From: Bacillota bacterium
Lineage (GTDB): Bacteria; Bacillota; Clostridia; Peptostreptococcales; Anaerovoracaceae
Length of the DNA: 21,091 bases
Direction: 5' to 3'
Assembly (NCBI GenBank): GCA_021443825.1
Contig: JABUTE010000023.1
Coordinates: 1 to 21,091 of the forward strand
Shown here in pieces: positions 14,000-20,858 of the stretch; positions within the stretch are counted from its first letter, which is position 1, and each line of letters begins with the position of its first letter. The notes under the pieces are model-generated. The model had not been told where the DNA came from, searched no databases, and was given only the letters and a program-made list of their open reading frames with translations. The position numbers and the translations under genes are program-made.

Positions 14000-15265
14000 C
14001 TAATGAACAGGTCTTTCCGGATAGCGCTTCGACAGGAAGATGCTGACCACCATGTCGATGAGAAGCGCGATGCCGGAAAGGGTAAAGATGATGGTATAGG
14101 TGCCGGTGGAATCGATCAGCGAGCCCCAGATCATGGCGCCGACGCCCACACCCAGATCCCAGGTGATCAGATAGGTGGAATTGGCGATGCCTCTTCTCTT
14201 TCTGGGAACGCCGTTCAGGGTCAGCACGCTCAGGCCCGGATAGGCCATGCCGCAGCCGAAGCCGTCAAAGGCGGCGCAGATATAGAGCATCCAGGGACTG
14301 GTGGCGTGGGGCACGCCCAGATAGCCGATCGCCGTGATCACAAGGCCGATCTCGATGATGCGGTAGATTCCGAACCGGGCGGTCATCTTGCCGGACAGAG
14401 CGCGGGTGATGATCATGAAGATCGCCTTAAAGGTAAAGTAATAGCCGACGCCGGCAAGGCCGATGCTCTTGGTATAAAGTGCAAGGAAATTGGTCGCGGC
14501 AGCCGATGCAACCGCCAGAACGAACAGGATGACGCCTGCGGGAATGGAGCGCTTTTCAAAGTAGACCCAGATGCCCTTGGGCTCTTCTTCGTCAGAAGAC
14601 TGCTCGTCTTCTCTTTTTGCCTTCTGGATGTAGGCCGGATCGCTTTCGTACTTCATGGAGTTGAGCAGGAAGAGCGAAAGCAACGATGCAGCAAAGACTG
14701 AGATGAAGGTGATATTGGTGCTGACTGCGATGAGTGCGATGGCGATGGCCGGTCCGATGGCCGTGGAAAGAGAATTGAACAGACCGGAATAGCCGATGCC
14801 CTCCGCAAAGCGGTCGGGGGGAAGAATATCGGCAAACATGGTGGTGTTGGAGATATTGATGGTGGAATTGCCCAAGCCGTGAACGCATCTTGCGATGATG
14901 ATCAGGATCATGGCCACGGTAAGATCCAACGTGCCGATGCGGATATGGGCAGACAGTCCGGATTCAAAGACGACGGTAAGCAGGCAGGCCAGCGTTCCGC
15001 AAGAGAGGAACAATGCGCCCATGACGCCCACCTTGCGGCGGCCGGAGGTATCGACCAGTCGCCCGGAGGCAAACCGCATGATCATGGAGCTCATGGTATA
15101 CATGGTGGCAACGGTGCCGATGGCAGACGCGGTGAACCCGCGGGCAGCAAGAAAGATGGGGAATGCCGTCTGCAGCACCTGAATGGCAACGCTGTAGAAC
15201 ATGCGGGCCATGCCCAGTTTAATAAAATCCCAGGTCCAAAGCTTTGACCGTGTTTGTGTTTCCAT
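14000..15265 (-). CDS. MFS transporter
   Basis: 421 residues with about 12 hydrophobic helices split by a charged cytoplasmic loop (KREDEQSSDEEEPKG), the usual 6+6 MFS plan. The helix 2-3 loop carries a recognisable MFS motif A form, GRLVDTSGRRKVG, and a related segment, GKMTARFGIYRI, occurs in the second half. The substrate is not evident; the adjacent aminopeptidase suggests a peptide or amino-acid conjugate, either imported or exported (inference). The frame is open to 15349, but METQTRSKLWTW at 15265 follows AGGAGG at ten bases, whereas the upstream ATGs do not. It is followed after 34 bases by the peptidase gene. Confidence 0.9.
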   Translation of the reverse strand: METQTRSKLWTWDFIKLGMARMFYSVAIQVLQTAFPIFLAARGFTASAIGTVATMYTMSSMIMRFASGRLVDTSGRRKVGVMGALFLSCGTLACLLTVVFESGLSAHIRIGTLDLTVAMILIIIARCVHGLGNSTINISNTTMFADILPPDRFAEGIGYSGLFNSLSTAIGPAIAIALIAVSTNITFISVFAASLLSLFLLNSMKYESDPAYIQKAKREDEQSSDEEEPKGIWVYFEKRSIPAGVILFVLAVASAAATNFLALYTKSIGLAGVGYYFTFKAIFMIITRALSGKMTARFGIYRIIEIGLVITAIGYLGVPHATSPWMLYICAAFDGFGCGMAYPGLSVLTLNGVPRKRRGIANSTYLITWDLGVGVGAMIWGSLIDSTGTYTIIFTLSGIALLIDMVVSIFLSKRYPERPVH

Positions 15266-15294
15266 TTGGAAAATACCTCCTATTTGATTCAATG

Positions 15295-15317
15295 TTGCGC
15301 AATCCGTATAGAATACG
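15295..15317. promoter_or_regulatory. Two adjoining palindromes before the MFS-peptidase unit
   Basis: TTGCGCAA (15295-15302) and CGTAT-AGA-ATACG (15305-15317) lie 30-52 bases before the MFS start. They could be a repressor operator; a weak -10 (TATACG) overlaps the second. No regulator gene is adjacent. Confidence 0.35.
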
Positions 15318-15366
15318 TTTTCAAGCATGACGTGCCCGATCGGCGGCAAAAGGGACTGCCCCCTGT

Positions 15367-15666
15367 CTAATTGCCATTCCAGCGGTGCTTTTTCAGGTCG
15401 ACCCTTCCGTTTTTTAAAAAAGTGACCCCCTCTTCCTCCAGCAATGCCCGTTGCTGCAAGAAGCCGGGTGCCGTTCTACCCTGGTGATTCACCACCCGGT
15501 GGCAGGGATAGTCGCCGTAAAAAGAAGATACAGACAGCACCTTGCCCACCAGGCGGGCACGGCCTGTAAGGCCGGCCAGATCGGCGATCTGTCCGTAGGT
15601 GGCAATAAGCCCCGGCGGGATCTCTTCCACCACCGAAAGGATCTGATAGATCAGGTCGCTGTCCAT
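15367..15666 (-). CDS. Short MGMT-family protein (alkyltransferase domain only)
   Basis: 99 residues consisting only of the DNA-binding and active-site domain of O6-alkylguanine-DNA alkyltransferase. The motifs are YGQIADLAG, ARLVGKVL (helix-turn-helix with the Arg finger region) and YPCHRVVNHQGR. The Cys of PCHR is present, so it is not one of the ATL proteins, which have Trp there; suicidal methyl transfer to Cys is chemically possible. It lacks the N-terminal domain of full Ogt/Ada proteins (about 160-180 residues). AAGG lies about eight bases before the ATG, and the gene starts 12 bases after yfcE, so they form a pair. No clear terminator lies between it and the MFS gene. Confidence 0.88.
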   Translation of the reverse strand: MDSDLIYQILSVVEEIPPGLIATYGQIADLAGLTGRARLVGKVLSVSSFYGDYPCHRVVNHQGRTAPGFLQQRALLEEEGVTFLKNGRVDLKKHRWNGN

Positions 15667-15678
15667 GGGGCGGCCTTT

Positions 15679-16224
15679 TTATAGCGACAGACGGTGATAC
15701 GCGGTGCCGTCCAGATCCTTCCAAACGGCCTGGGTCCCGTCGAGCACCATGTAGCTGCAGCAGCTGCCGTTTTTTGGAATGGATACCGAGCCGGGGTTGA
15801 GATAAAGACTCCCTTCGCCGAATTCCTCCCAGGCGGGAATATGGGTATGACCGTGCATCAGAATGTCGCCCGGGCAAAGAGGTGGCAGGTTCTTTAGGTT
15901 GTGCACATGGCCATGGGTAACATAAATCAGTTTATTGTTAACTTCAAGAATAGCGAAGTCTGAAGCAAAGGGAAATTCCAAAACCATCTGATCCACGTCT
16001 GCCTCACAGTTGCCCCGCACTGCCAGGATCCTGTTTTTCAGGGGATTGAGCATGGCAATGACTTCCTTTGGAGCGTATTCTCTGGGAAGATCGTTGCGCG
16101 GCCCGTGATAGAGGATATCGCCCAGCAGCACCAGGCGGTCTGCCTGCTCACGGGCAAAGGCATCCACCAGCCGGCGGCAGTAATACGCAGAGCCGTGAAG
16201 ATCCGATGCGATCAAGTATTTCAT
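15679..16224 (-). CDS. yfcE: YfcE-type metallophosphodiesterase
   Basis: 181 residues, nearly the length of E. coli YfcE (184). It is a calcineurin-like phosphoesterase using two divalent metals. The motif ladder is complete: SDLHGS (Asp8, His10), LLGDILYHGPRND, RGNCEADVD, VTHGHVH and MHGHTHIP. The ending LNPGSVSIPKNG is typical of the YfcE/MJ0936 group, which hydrolyses phosphodiesters in vitro; the natural substrate is unknown. AAGGAGG lies eight bases before the ATG. It leads a unit with the MGMT-family gene. Confidence 0.93.
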   Translation of the reverse strand: MKYLIASDLHGSAYYCRRLVDAFAREQADRLVLLGDILYHGPRNDLPREYAPKEVIAMLNPLKNRILAVRGNCEADVDQMVLEFPFASDFAILEVNNKLIYVTHGHVHNLKNLPPLCPGDILMHGHTHIPAWEEFGEGSLYLNPGSVSIPKNGSCCSYMVLDGTQAVWKDLDGTAYHRLSL

Positions 16225-16265
16225 AGGAAAAACCTCCTTGGCTGATCATTTTATAAACCTTTTCT

Positions 16266-16293
16266 ATTTTATCATGTCATTTGTATAAAGCAA
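16266..16293 (-). promoter_or_regulatory. Promoter of the yfcE unit
   Basis: On the minus strand TTGCTT (16293-16288), 16 bases, then TAAAAT (16271-16266) with an extended TGA before it, about 40 bases from the start codon. Bases 16294-16365 contain only a small hairpin (TATCG/CGATA at 16328-16342). Confidence 0.6.
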
Positions 16294-16364
16294 GACCGCA
16301 GCCTTTACAAAAATGGCAGGCACACGCTATCGAAAAACGATATCTTGTTTTTACGCAGGCAGCT

Positions 16365-16405
16365 GCAAAGAAAAGACTCCGGACATGGAATCGGGTCCGG
16401 AGTCT
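16365..16405 (-). terminator. Intrinsic terminator of cbiK
   Basis: AGACTCCGGAC (16374-16384) pairs perfectly with GTCCGGAGTCT (16395-16405), and on the minus strand TTTTCTTTG follows. It lies 30 bases after the cbiK stop. Confidence 0.88.
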
Positions 16406-16435
16406 GCACATATTGTTAAGAATAAAAGCGAGGGG

Positions 16436-17233
16436 CTATTTTGCTGTGCCCGCGTCTTGAACTGCCTTTTTTGCCTGCTCGGCAAAATGACGGCGCACCA
16501 GCTCCAGGCTGCCCAGCCCCTTCAGGATCACGGTGACCTTCATACCGTCTGCCTCAAGCTGGCTCTTCCAGGAATCCTCTTCCTCTCCTGCCATGTCGTT
16601 TTTGGCATGATCGCCGGCGACCAGCATCAGAGGCATCAGAGTGACTGTCTTAACGCCCTTCTCGTTGAGATGCCTGCGCACCTGAAGAAAATCGGGATAG
16701 CCCTCCACCGTTGCCACATAGGCATTGTCGTAGCCCATGGTGTGAAGCATATATTCCAGCGTCGGATATGCCGCGTTGGCAAAATGGGCGGTGCCGTGGC
16801 CCATCAATACGATGGCGGCATCCTTTTTTGCCGGCATGAAGGCCTTGGGAAGCGCCTTGATCAGCACCTCATAATCTTCCATGGTATCGATAAACGGCTT
16901 TCCGATCACCAGCGAATCGAAGACCGAGCGAAAAGGCGCAGCATCTGCCAGCAGCCGGTCGTATTCGATGCCTGGAATGATAAACGTGGGCTGGATCAGA
17001 ATATCGGTAAAGCCGTCTTTTCGAAAGCCCTCCAGAGCCTCGGTCACCGTATCGATATGAAGCCCGTCACGCTTCTTCAGCTTGGCGATGATCTTTCCGC
17101 TGCCAAAAGCCCGCCGCATGGTGCGGTCGGTAAACGCGGCAGAGATCACCCGCTCCACCGGCTCGATATTGCTTTCAAAGGCATCGGCAAATGAGGTTCC
17201 GAAGCTGACGATGAGCAGACCCTTTTGATTCAT
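16436..17233 (-). CDS. cbiK: Sirohydrochlorin cobaltochelatase CbiK-like
   Basis: 265 residues, the length of the CbiK class II chelatase. It begins LLIVSFGTSFADAF, a diagnostic start. Metal-binding and catalytic residues are His146 (LMGHGT), Glu177 (ATVEGYP) and His209 (AGDHAKNDMAG). It inserts Co2+ into sirohydrochlorin at an early step of anaerobic cobalamin synthesis; some relatives handle iron for sirohaem or nickel. There is no signal peptide, so it is a cytoplasmic form. AAGGGGG lies seven bases before the ATG at 17233; the 16-codon extension to 17281 runs over the promoter and is rejected. No other cbi gene is present in the window, and no obvious cobalamin riboswitch fits the short leader. 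Confidence 0.92.
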   Translation of the reverse strand: MNQKGLLIVSFGTSFADAFESNIEPVERVISAAFTDRTMRRAFGSGKIIAKLKKRDGLHIDTVTEALEGFRKDGFTDILIQPTFIIPGIEYDRLLADAAPFRSVFDSLVIGKPFIDTMEDYEVLIKALPKAFMPAKKDAAIVLMGHGTAHFANAAYPTLEYMLHTMGYDNAYVATVEGYPDFLQVRRHLNEKGVKTVTLMPLMLVAGDHAKNDMAGEEEDSWKSQLEADGMKVTVILKGLGSLELVRRHFAEQAKKAVQDAGTAK

Positions 17234-17271
17234 ATTGTTCCCCCTTTTCTGTTTCCGATCTCGTACTCTCA

Positions 17272-17300
17272 ACCATAGCATATCGACTTAAGAGCGTCAA
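17272..17300 (-). promoter_or_regulatory. Promoter of cbiK
   Basis: On the minus strand TTGACG (17300-17295), 17 bases, and TATGGT (17277-17272) with extended TGC; leader of about 33 bases. Confidence 0.7.
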
Positions 17301-17417
17301 TGGACATCGCCCCGGGTCACTTCAAAATGTGCCGGCTGTGATCGCCATATCTTATTATATTTTATCATGCATCCATAAAATTACAGTCCTTTTTCTTCTG
17401 AAATTTGTTATTTTTCC

Positions 17418-17446
17418 TTGTTATTTCTTCTACAAAGGCGTAAAAT
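17418..17446 (+). promoter_or_regulatory. Promoter of the aminotransferase gene
   Basis: TTGTTA (17418-17423), 17 bases, TAAAAT (17441-17446). It diverges from the cbiK promoter with about 115 bases of AT-rich sequence between. Confidence 0.6.
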
Positions 17447-17497
17447 GTTGATAACTGAGCAAAATCTACCGGAATAGATTTACAGAAAGGATGTCTC

Positions 17498-18772
17498 ATG
17501 AAAACATTTAACGAAATGACCGCGGAAGAACTGCAGCAGCAGAAAGAGCTTCTGCTGAAAAAGTACAAGGATTATCAGGATATGCACCTGAATCTGAGCA
17601 TGGCAAGAGGAAATCCCTCTCCCGAGCAGCTGGCTCTGACCATGCCCATGCTGGATGTGCTCAACTCCTCCACCTGCTGCAAGGACGGCGCTGTCGATGC
17701 AAGAAACTACGGCTGCCTGCTGGGTATCCCCTCTGCAAGAAAGCTGTTTGCCGATTACATGGGAGTCACTCCCGAAGAGACCATCGTTGTGGGAAGCGCC
17801 TCCCTCAACTTTATGTACGACTGCATCACCAGAGCCATGCTGCTGGGCGTTCTGGGCGGTGAAAAGCCCTGGAAGGACTGCGGCAAGATCAAGTTCCTCT
17901 GCCCCGTTCCCGGCTATGACAGACACTTCACCATCTGCGAGACCCTGGGTATCGAAATGATTCCCGTACCCCTCACCGAATGGGGTCCCGATATGGATCT
18001 GGTCCGCGAGCTGGTCAAAGATGAGCAGGTCAAGGGCATGTGGATCGTTCCCAAGTATACCAACCCCTACGGCGGCTGCTACAGCGATGACGCGATCCGC
18101 CAGCTGGCTGCTCTGGAGCCTGCCGCAAAGGATTTCCGTATCTTCTGCGACAACGCCTATGCCGTTCATTACATCTACAAAGACGTTCCCGTACTCAACC
18201 TGCTTAACGAAGCAAAGAAGTTCGGCCACGAAAACATGGTCTACATGTTCGGCTCCACCTCCAAGATCACCTTTGCAGGCGCCGGCGTCGGCTTCTTCGC
18301 CGCTTCCGAGGCTAATGTCAAGTTCTTCGAAAAGCAGCTCAACGTGGAGATCATCAGCTGGGATAAGATGAACCAGCTGCGCCATGTGCTGTGGTTCAAG
18401 GATGTTGCGGGCATTCAGGCCTGCATGGATAAGCATGCCGAGCTGCTGCGTCCCCGCTTCGATGCCGTTCTCAACGCGCTGGATAAGCATCTGACCGGCA
18501 AGGGTGCCGGCACCTGGGTCAAGCCCGACGGCGGTTACTTTGTTACCTTCATGGCCAACAAGGGCTGCGCCACCAGGATCAACCAGCTGTGCAAGGATGC
18601 CGGCGTCGTCATGACCCCCGCAGGAGCGACTCACCCCTACCACAAGGATCCGGACGACTCCTTCCTGCGCATTGCCCCCTCCTTCCCCTCCGTCGAAGAG
18701 CTGGAGCAGGCCATCGAGATCTTCTGCATCGCAGCTCAGATCGCGGCCATCGAAGCCCTCGAAGCAAAGTAA
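17498..18772 (+). CDS. PLP-dependent aspartate-type aminotransferase (subgroup Ic)
   Basis: 424 residues, a fold-type I aminotransferase. It resembles the Asp_aminotransf family (AspT type, subgroup Ic), which transfers the amino group between aspartate and 2-oxoglutarate. The visible sites are LNLSMARGNPSPEQL, ARNYGCLLGIPSARKLFADY, VPKYTNPYGGCYSD (Asn-Pro pair of the cofactor site), FCDNAYAVHY (Asp-x2-Tyr binding PLP) and GSTSKITFAGAGVGF, with the Schiff-base Lys. LRIAPSFPS near the end holds the Arg that binds the substrate carboxylate. AAAGGA lies about seven bases before the ATG. Codon choice is more uniform than its neighbours (AAG, AGA, CTG, GCC rich), consistent with high expression. 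It has its own promoter and terminator. Confidence 0.88.
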   Translation: MKTFNEMTAEELQQQKELLLKKYKDYQDMHLNLSMARGNPSPEQLALTMPMLDVLNSSTCCKDGAVDARNYGCLLGIPSARKLFADYMGVTPEETIVVGSASLNFMYDCITRAMLLGVLGGEKPWKDCGKIKFLCPVPGYDRHFTICETLGIEMIPVPLTEWGPDMDLVRELVKDEQVKGMWIVPKYTNPYGGCYSDDAIRQLAALEPAAKDFRIFCDNAYAVHYIYKDVPVLNLLNEAKKFGHENMVYMFGSTSKITFAGAGVGFFAASEANVKFFEKQLNVEIISWDKMNQLRHVLWFKDVAGIQACMDKHAELLRPRFDAVLNALDKHLTGKGAGTWVKPDGGYFVTFMANKGCATRINQLCKDAGVVMTPAGATHPYHKDPDDSFLRIAPSFPSVEELEQAIEIFCIAAQIAAIEALEAK

Positions 18773-18793
18773 TTCTCCGTTTTGCGAGTACAG

Positions 18794-18823
18794 CCGCAGG
18801 TCTTGCCTGACCTGCGGTTTTTT
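18794..18823 (+). terminator. Intrinsic terminator of the aminotransferase gene
   Basis: CCGCAGGTC and GACCTGCGG around a six-base loop, followed by six T. Confidence 0.92.
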
Positions 18824-18843
18824 ATTCTTTTTGAAAATCCTCT

Positions 18844-18871
18844 TTGCAGGGGCTGCCATTTTTTATATAAT
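18844..18871 (+). promoter_or_regulatory. Promoter of the TraX-family gene
   Basis: TTGCAG (18844-18849), 16 bases, and a perfect TATAAT (18866-18871), about 50 bases before the start. Confidence 0.65.
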
Positions 18872-18920
18872 TATTTAGTTAATACTATTTATTTGATCCA
18901 CGAAAGAAAGATTATTTGCC

Positions 18921-19688
18921 ATGGCATATTTCGGACAAAACCAGGAAGAAAAAAAAGGCCTCAATTCCTTATATCTGCGCTGCACCGGCGTTGTCCTGAC
19001 CGTCGTCTACCTGTTCTGCCACTATCTGAAGCCCCAGCCGGGGCTCACCGACCTGCTCTGCTGGCCGGCGGTGATGCTCTTCTGCTTTCTGCTGGCAGAG
19101 GGGGTGCTTCATACCCAGGATAAATGGATCTATTATATCCGGCTGCTGCTCTTTGCCCTTCTGGCCGAGATTCCCTTCAACCTGCTCAACTTCGGCACCC
19201 GGATCAATACCGATCTTCAGAACTTTCTCTTTACCCTGCTGCTTTGCTACTGCCTGCTCTACGGCGTCGATTTTATCCGCCTGCGCACCGACAATCTGGC
19301 AGCGACCCTGTTGGCCGAGCTGATCGCCCTCACCGTGGGCATCGATCTTTCTCAGCTGCTGCATCTGCAGTTCGGGCCCTTTGCTGTTTTGTGCTCTATC
19401 CTGTGCTATATCTCCGTACGGGTCACCTACAGCAACTGGATGCGCATCGCAGGGCTTCTTGCCATCTGCTTCAACCTTCCAGGGGTTGAGACCGTAAGCA
19501 TCGCCTTAAGCAGCCTGAGGCTGACCGTTCCCGAAACGGCAGCTGCTTTTCCGGCTCTGCTGCTCATCGCCTTCTACAACGGAAAGCGTGGCACCAACGA
19601 CCTGCGGGTGCGCTACGCCAGCTACCTGTTCTATCCGGTCGTGACCGCCTTCGTTGCCCTGCTTTCCTACAGCGGCATCACCATCTGA
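18921..19688 (+). CDS. TraX-family membrane protein
   Basis: 255 residues with seven to eight hydrophobic helices. It matches the TraX family by FLLAEGVLHTQDKWIYYIR, LFALLAEIPFNLL, NFLFTLLLCYCLLYG and AFYNGKRG near the end. TraX of F plasmid is needed for pilin N-acetylation, but chromosomal members in Bacillota are common and no conjugation genes are present here, so a general membrane acyltransferase-like role is more likely. From memory, family members often have FYPxH in the last helix; here the position reads FYPVV, without the His. The ribosome site is weak (AGAAAG about 11 bases upstream). It is a single-gene unit. Confidence 0.82.
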   Translation: MAYFGQNQEEKKGLNSLYLRCTGVVLTVVYLFCHYLKPQPGLTDLLCWPAVMLFCFLLAEGVLHTQDKWIYYIRLLLFALLAEIPFNLLNFGTRINTDLQNFLFTLLLCYCLLYGVDFIRLRTDNLAATLLAELIALTVGIDLSQLLHLQFGPFAVLCSILCYISVRVTYSNWMRIAGLLAICFNLPGVETVSIALSSLRLTVPETAAAFPALLLIAFYNGKRGTNDLRVRYASYLFYPVVTAFVALLSYSGITI

Positions 19689-19694
19689 TACAGC

Positions 19695-19726
19695 AAAAGC
19701 GGTATCCCGCAGGATACCGCTTTTTT
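19695..19726. terminator. Bidirectional terminator after the TraX-family gene
   Basis: AAAAGCGGTATCC and GGATACCGCTTTT around CGCA, with a T-run on the plus strand. It also suits the converging DUF3841 gene. Confidence 0.9.
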
Positions 19727-19746
19727 CATGCCTTTTTTCTTTTGTG

Positions 19747-20304
19747 CTACAGCTCGTCTTCGAACCACTCCCGCTTCAGCCTAAAGACAGCCGCCTGCAG
19801 GTTCTCTGCGCAGGAAAGGTCTCCTGCCCGGACCTTTTCATGATGACGAAGCAGCCTGTCCCAGCTTTGCAGGATCTTCTGCTGATCTTCCGGATAAAAG
19901 CTGCTCAGCATCACCTTATTGTAATTCAGGCCGCGGGCCTTCAGCTCGTCTGCATAATTCCGTTCTTCCTGCAGCGAAGCTCCGATCAGGCGAAGCTGCA
20001 GGATCCGGTTCCAGTCCTGCATGTCGAAAAAGATGCATTCCCCGATAGGCACCGACAGCCGCAAAAGCCTTCCTGCCTCCGCCGGAACGTTAAAGGGATC
20101 GCGAAAGAGCCAATAAGGATATTCCGCCCCGTCCGGCAGGGGCACATACGAAGCAGCCCTGCTGACGAACCAGCCGTAAGCCGTTAAAAAGACCGGGCTC
20201 ACGGCACCGTATTTCTTTTCGACATATTCTCTTTTCGAATAGCAGATGCCCTCCCTTTTCAGAACCGAAAGCACCGCGTCGCTTTGCGCGGTAAAAAGGG
20301 TCAT
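19747..20304 (-). CDS. DUF3841 protein, second of a tandem pair
   Basis: 185 residues, cytosolic, of unknown function. It shares with its upstream neighbour the order of DUF3841 blocks: PYWLFRDP, a WNRILQLRLI segment, NYNKVMLSSFYP, QSWDRLL and a C-terminal LKREWFEDE. An open frame runs to 20391, but the ATG at 20304 overlaps the stop of the first copy by four bases (ATGA) and gives exactly the same length as that copy, so it is chosen. Divergence between copies is large (mostly motif-level identity), which speaks for an old duplication. Family known only as a domain of unknown function; I do not propose an activity. Confidence 0.8.
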   Translation of the reverse strand: MTLFTAQSDAVLSVLKREGICYSKREYVEKKYGAVSPVFLTAYGWFVSRAASYVPLPDGAEYPYWLFRDPFNVPAEAGRLLRLSVPIGECIFFDMQDWNRILQLRLIGASLQEERNYADELKARGLNYNKVMLSSFYPEDQQKILQSWDRLLRHHEKVRAGDLSCAENLQAAVFRLKREWFEDEL

Positions 20305-20858
20305 TCTGTCACTGCCGTGATCCATTCTCTTCGCATCTCCCAGATCAGTCCGTATACGATATCGCCGCCTGTATCCACCGCGGGATCCCAAAGCCGGTCC
20401 CAGCTTTCGATGATCTCATTTTTGATCTGCGGATAAAAGGGGGTGGTAAAGGCCTTCACATCGTTGGTATTGTAATCGGACAGCAGCTGCCGATGGGCCT
20501 TTGCGTCGGCTTCGTCTGCCGGAATATAGGCCAGGTTCAGAATACGGCTCCACTTGGCAACGTTTATATACGCGAGCCGTTCTTCATCGATCTCCAGTTC
20601 CAGCACCACATAGCCCTCCTCATGGATCATGGTATGGTCTTTTTCCATAGAAAGCCAGATGGGAAAGGAAACATCCGAAGGCTTTTCACCTGCCCGGGGG
20701 CTGTGGGCCGTGAGCCATTGATAGGTATAGAGCATGGTATTCCGCTGACCTTCCATATCCGTAGCCACGTAGGCAGGATCGACGGTATACCGTCCTTCTT
20801 CCTGCAAAATGCGCCAGACGGCCTTATTCTGCTTTGTCCAGGCTTTGATCTTTGCCAT
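20301..20858 (-). CDS. DUF3841 protein, first of a tandem pair
   Basis: 185 residues, unknown function. It shows the DUF3841 pattern: KAWTKQNKAVWRILQEEGRY at the N-terminus, SFPIWLSMEKD, VAKWSRILNLAYIP, YNTNDVKAFTTPFYP, IIESWDRLW and LIWEMRREW. The start ATG comes directly after the TAA of the upstream NUDIX gene, with AGAAGG overlapping that stop region, so translation is coupled. It is likely cotranscribed with the NAD+ diphosphatase and the second copy. Confidence 0.82.
   Translation of the reverse strand: MAKIKAWTKQNKAVWRILQEEGRYTVDPAYVATDMEGQRNTMLYTYQWLTAHSPRAGEKPSDVSFPIWLSMEKDHTMIHEEGYVVLELEIDEERLAYINVAKWSRILNLAYIPADEADAKAHRQLLSDYNTNDVKAFTTPFYPQIKNEIIESWDRLWDPAVDTGGDIVYGLIWEMRREWITAVTE

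Noticed and set aside
15266..15349. N-terminal extension of the MFS protein
   Set aside because: It crosses the palindromes and ribosome site; the AGGAGG before 15265 fixes the start.
16294..16365. Hairpin TATCG/CGATA as a plus-strand terminator
   Set aside because: Only five pairs, A-T rich, and no plus-strand gene upstream; support is insufficient.
17234..17497. Cobalamin riboswitch before cbiK
   Set aside because: The predicted leader is only about 33 bases and has no B12-box-like sequence.
17480..18859. Open frame of 459 codons antisense to the aminotransferase gene
   Set aside because: It lies opposite a gene with full PLP-enzyme motifs, has no recognisable domain, and runs across the promoter-proximal and terminator regions. 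Strong codon bias in the real gene explains the open antisense frame.
18921..19688. TraX-family gene as evidence of a conjugative element
   Set aside because: No other transfer gene is present and chromosomal TraX-family genes are common in Bacillota.
20305..20391. N-terminal extension of the second DUF3841 protein
   Set aside because: It lies inside the coding end of the first copy and has no family similarity; the ATGA overlap and equal length support 20304.
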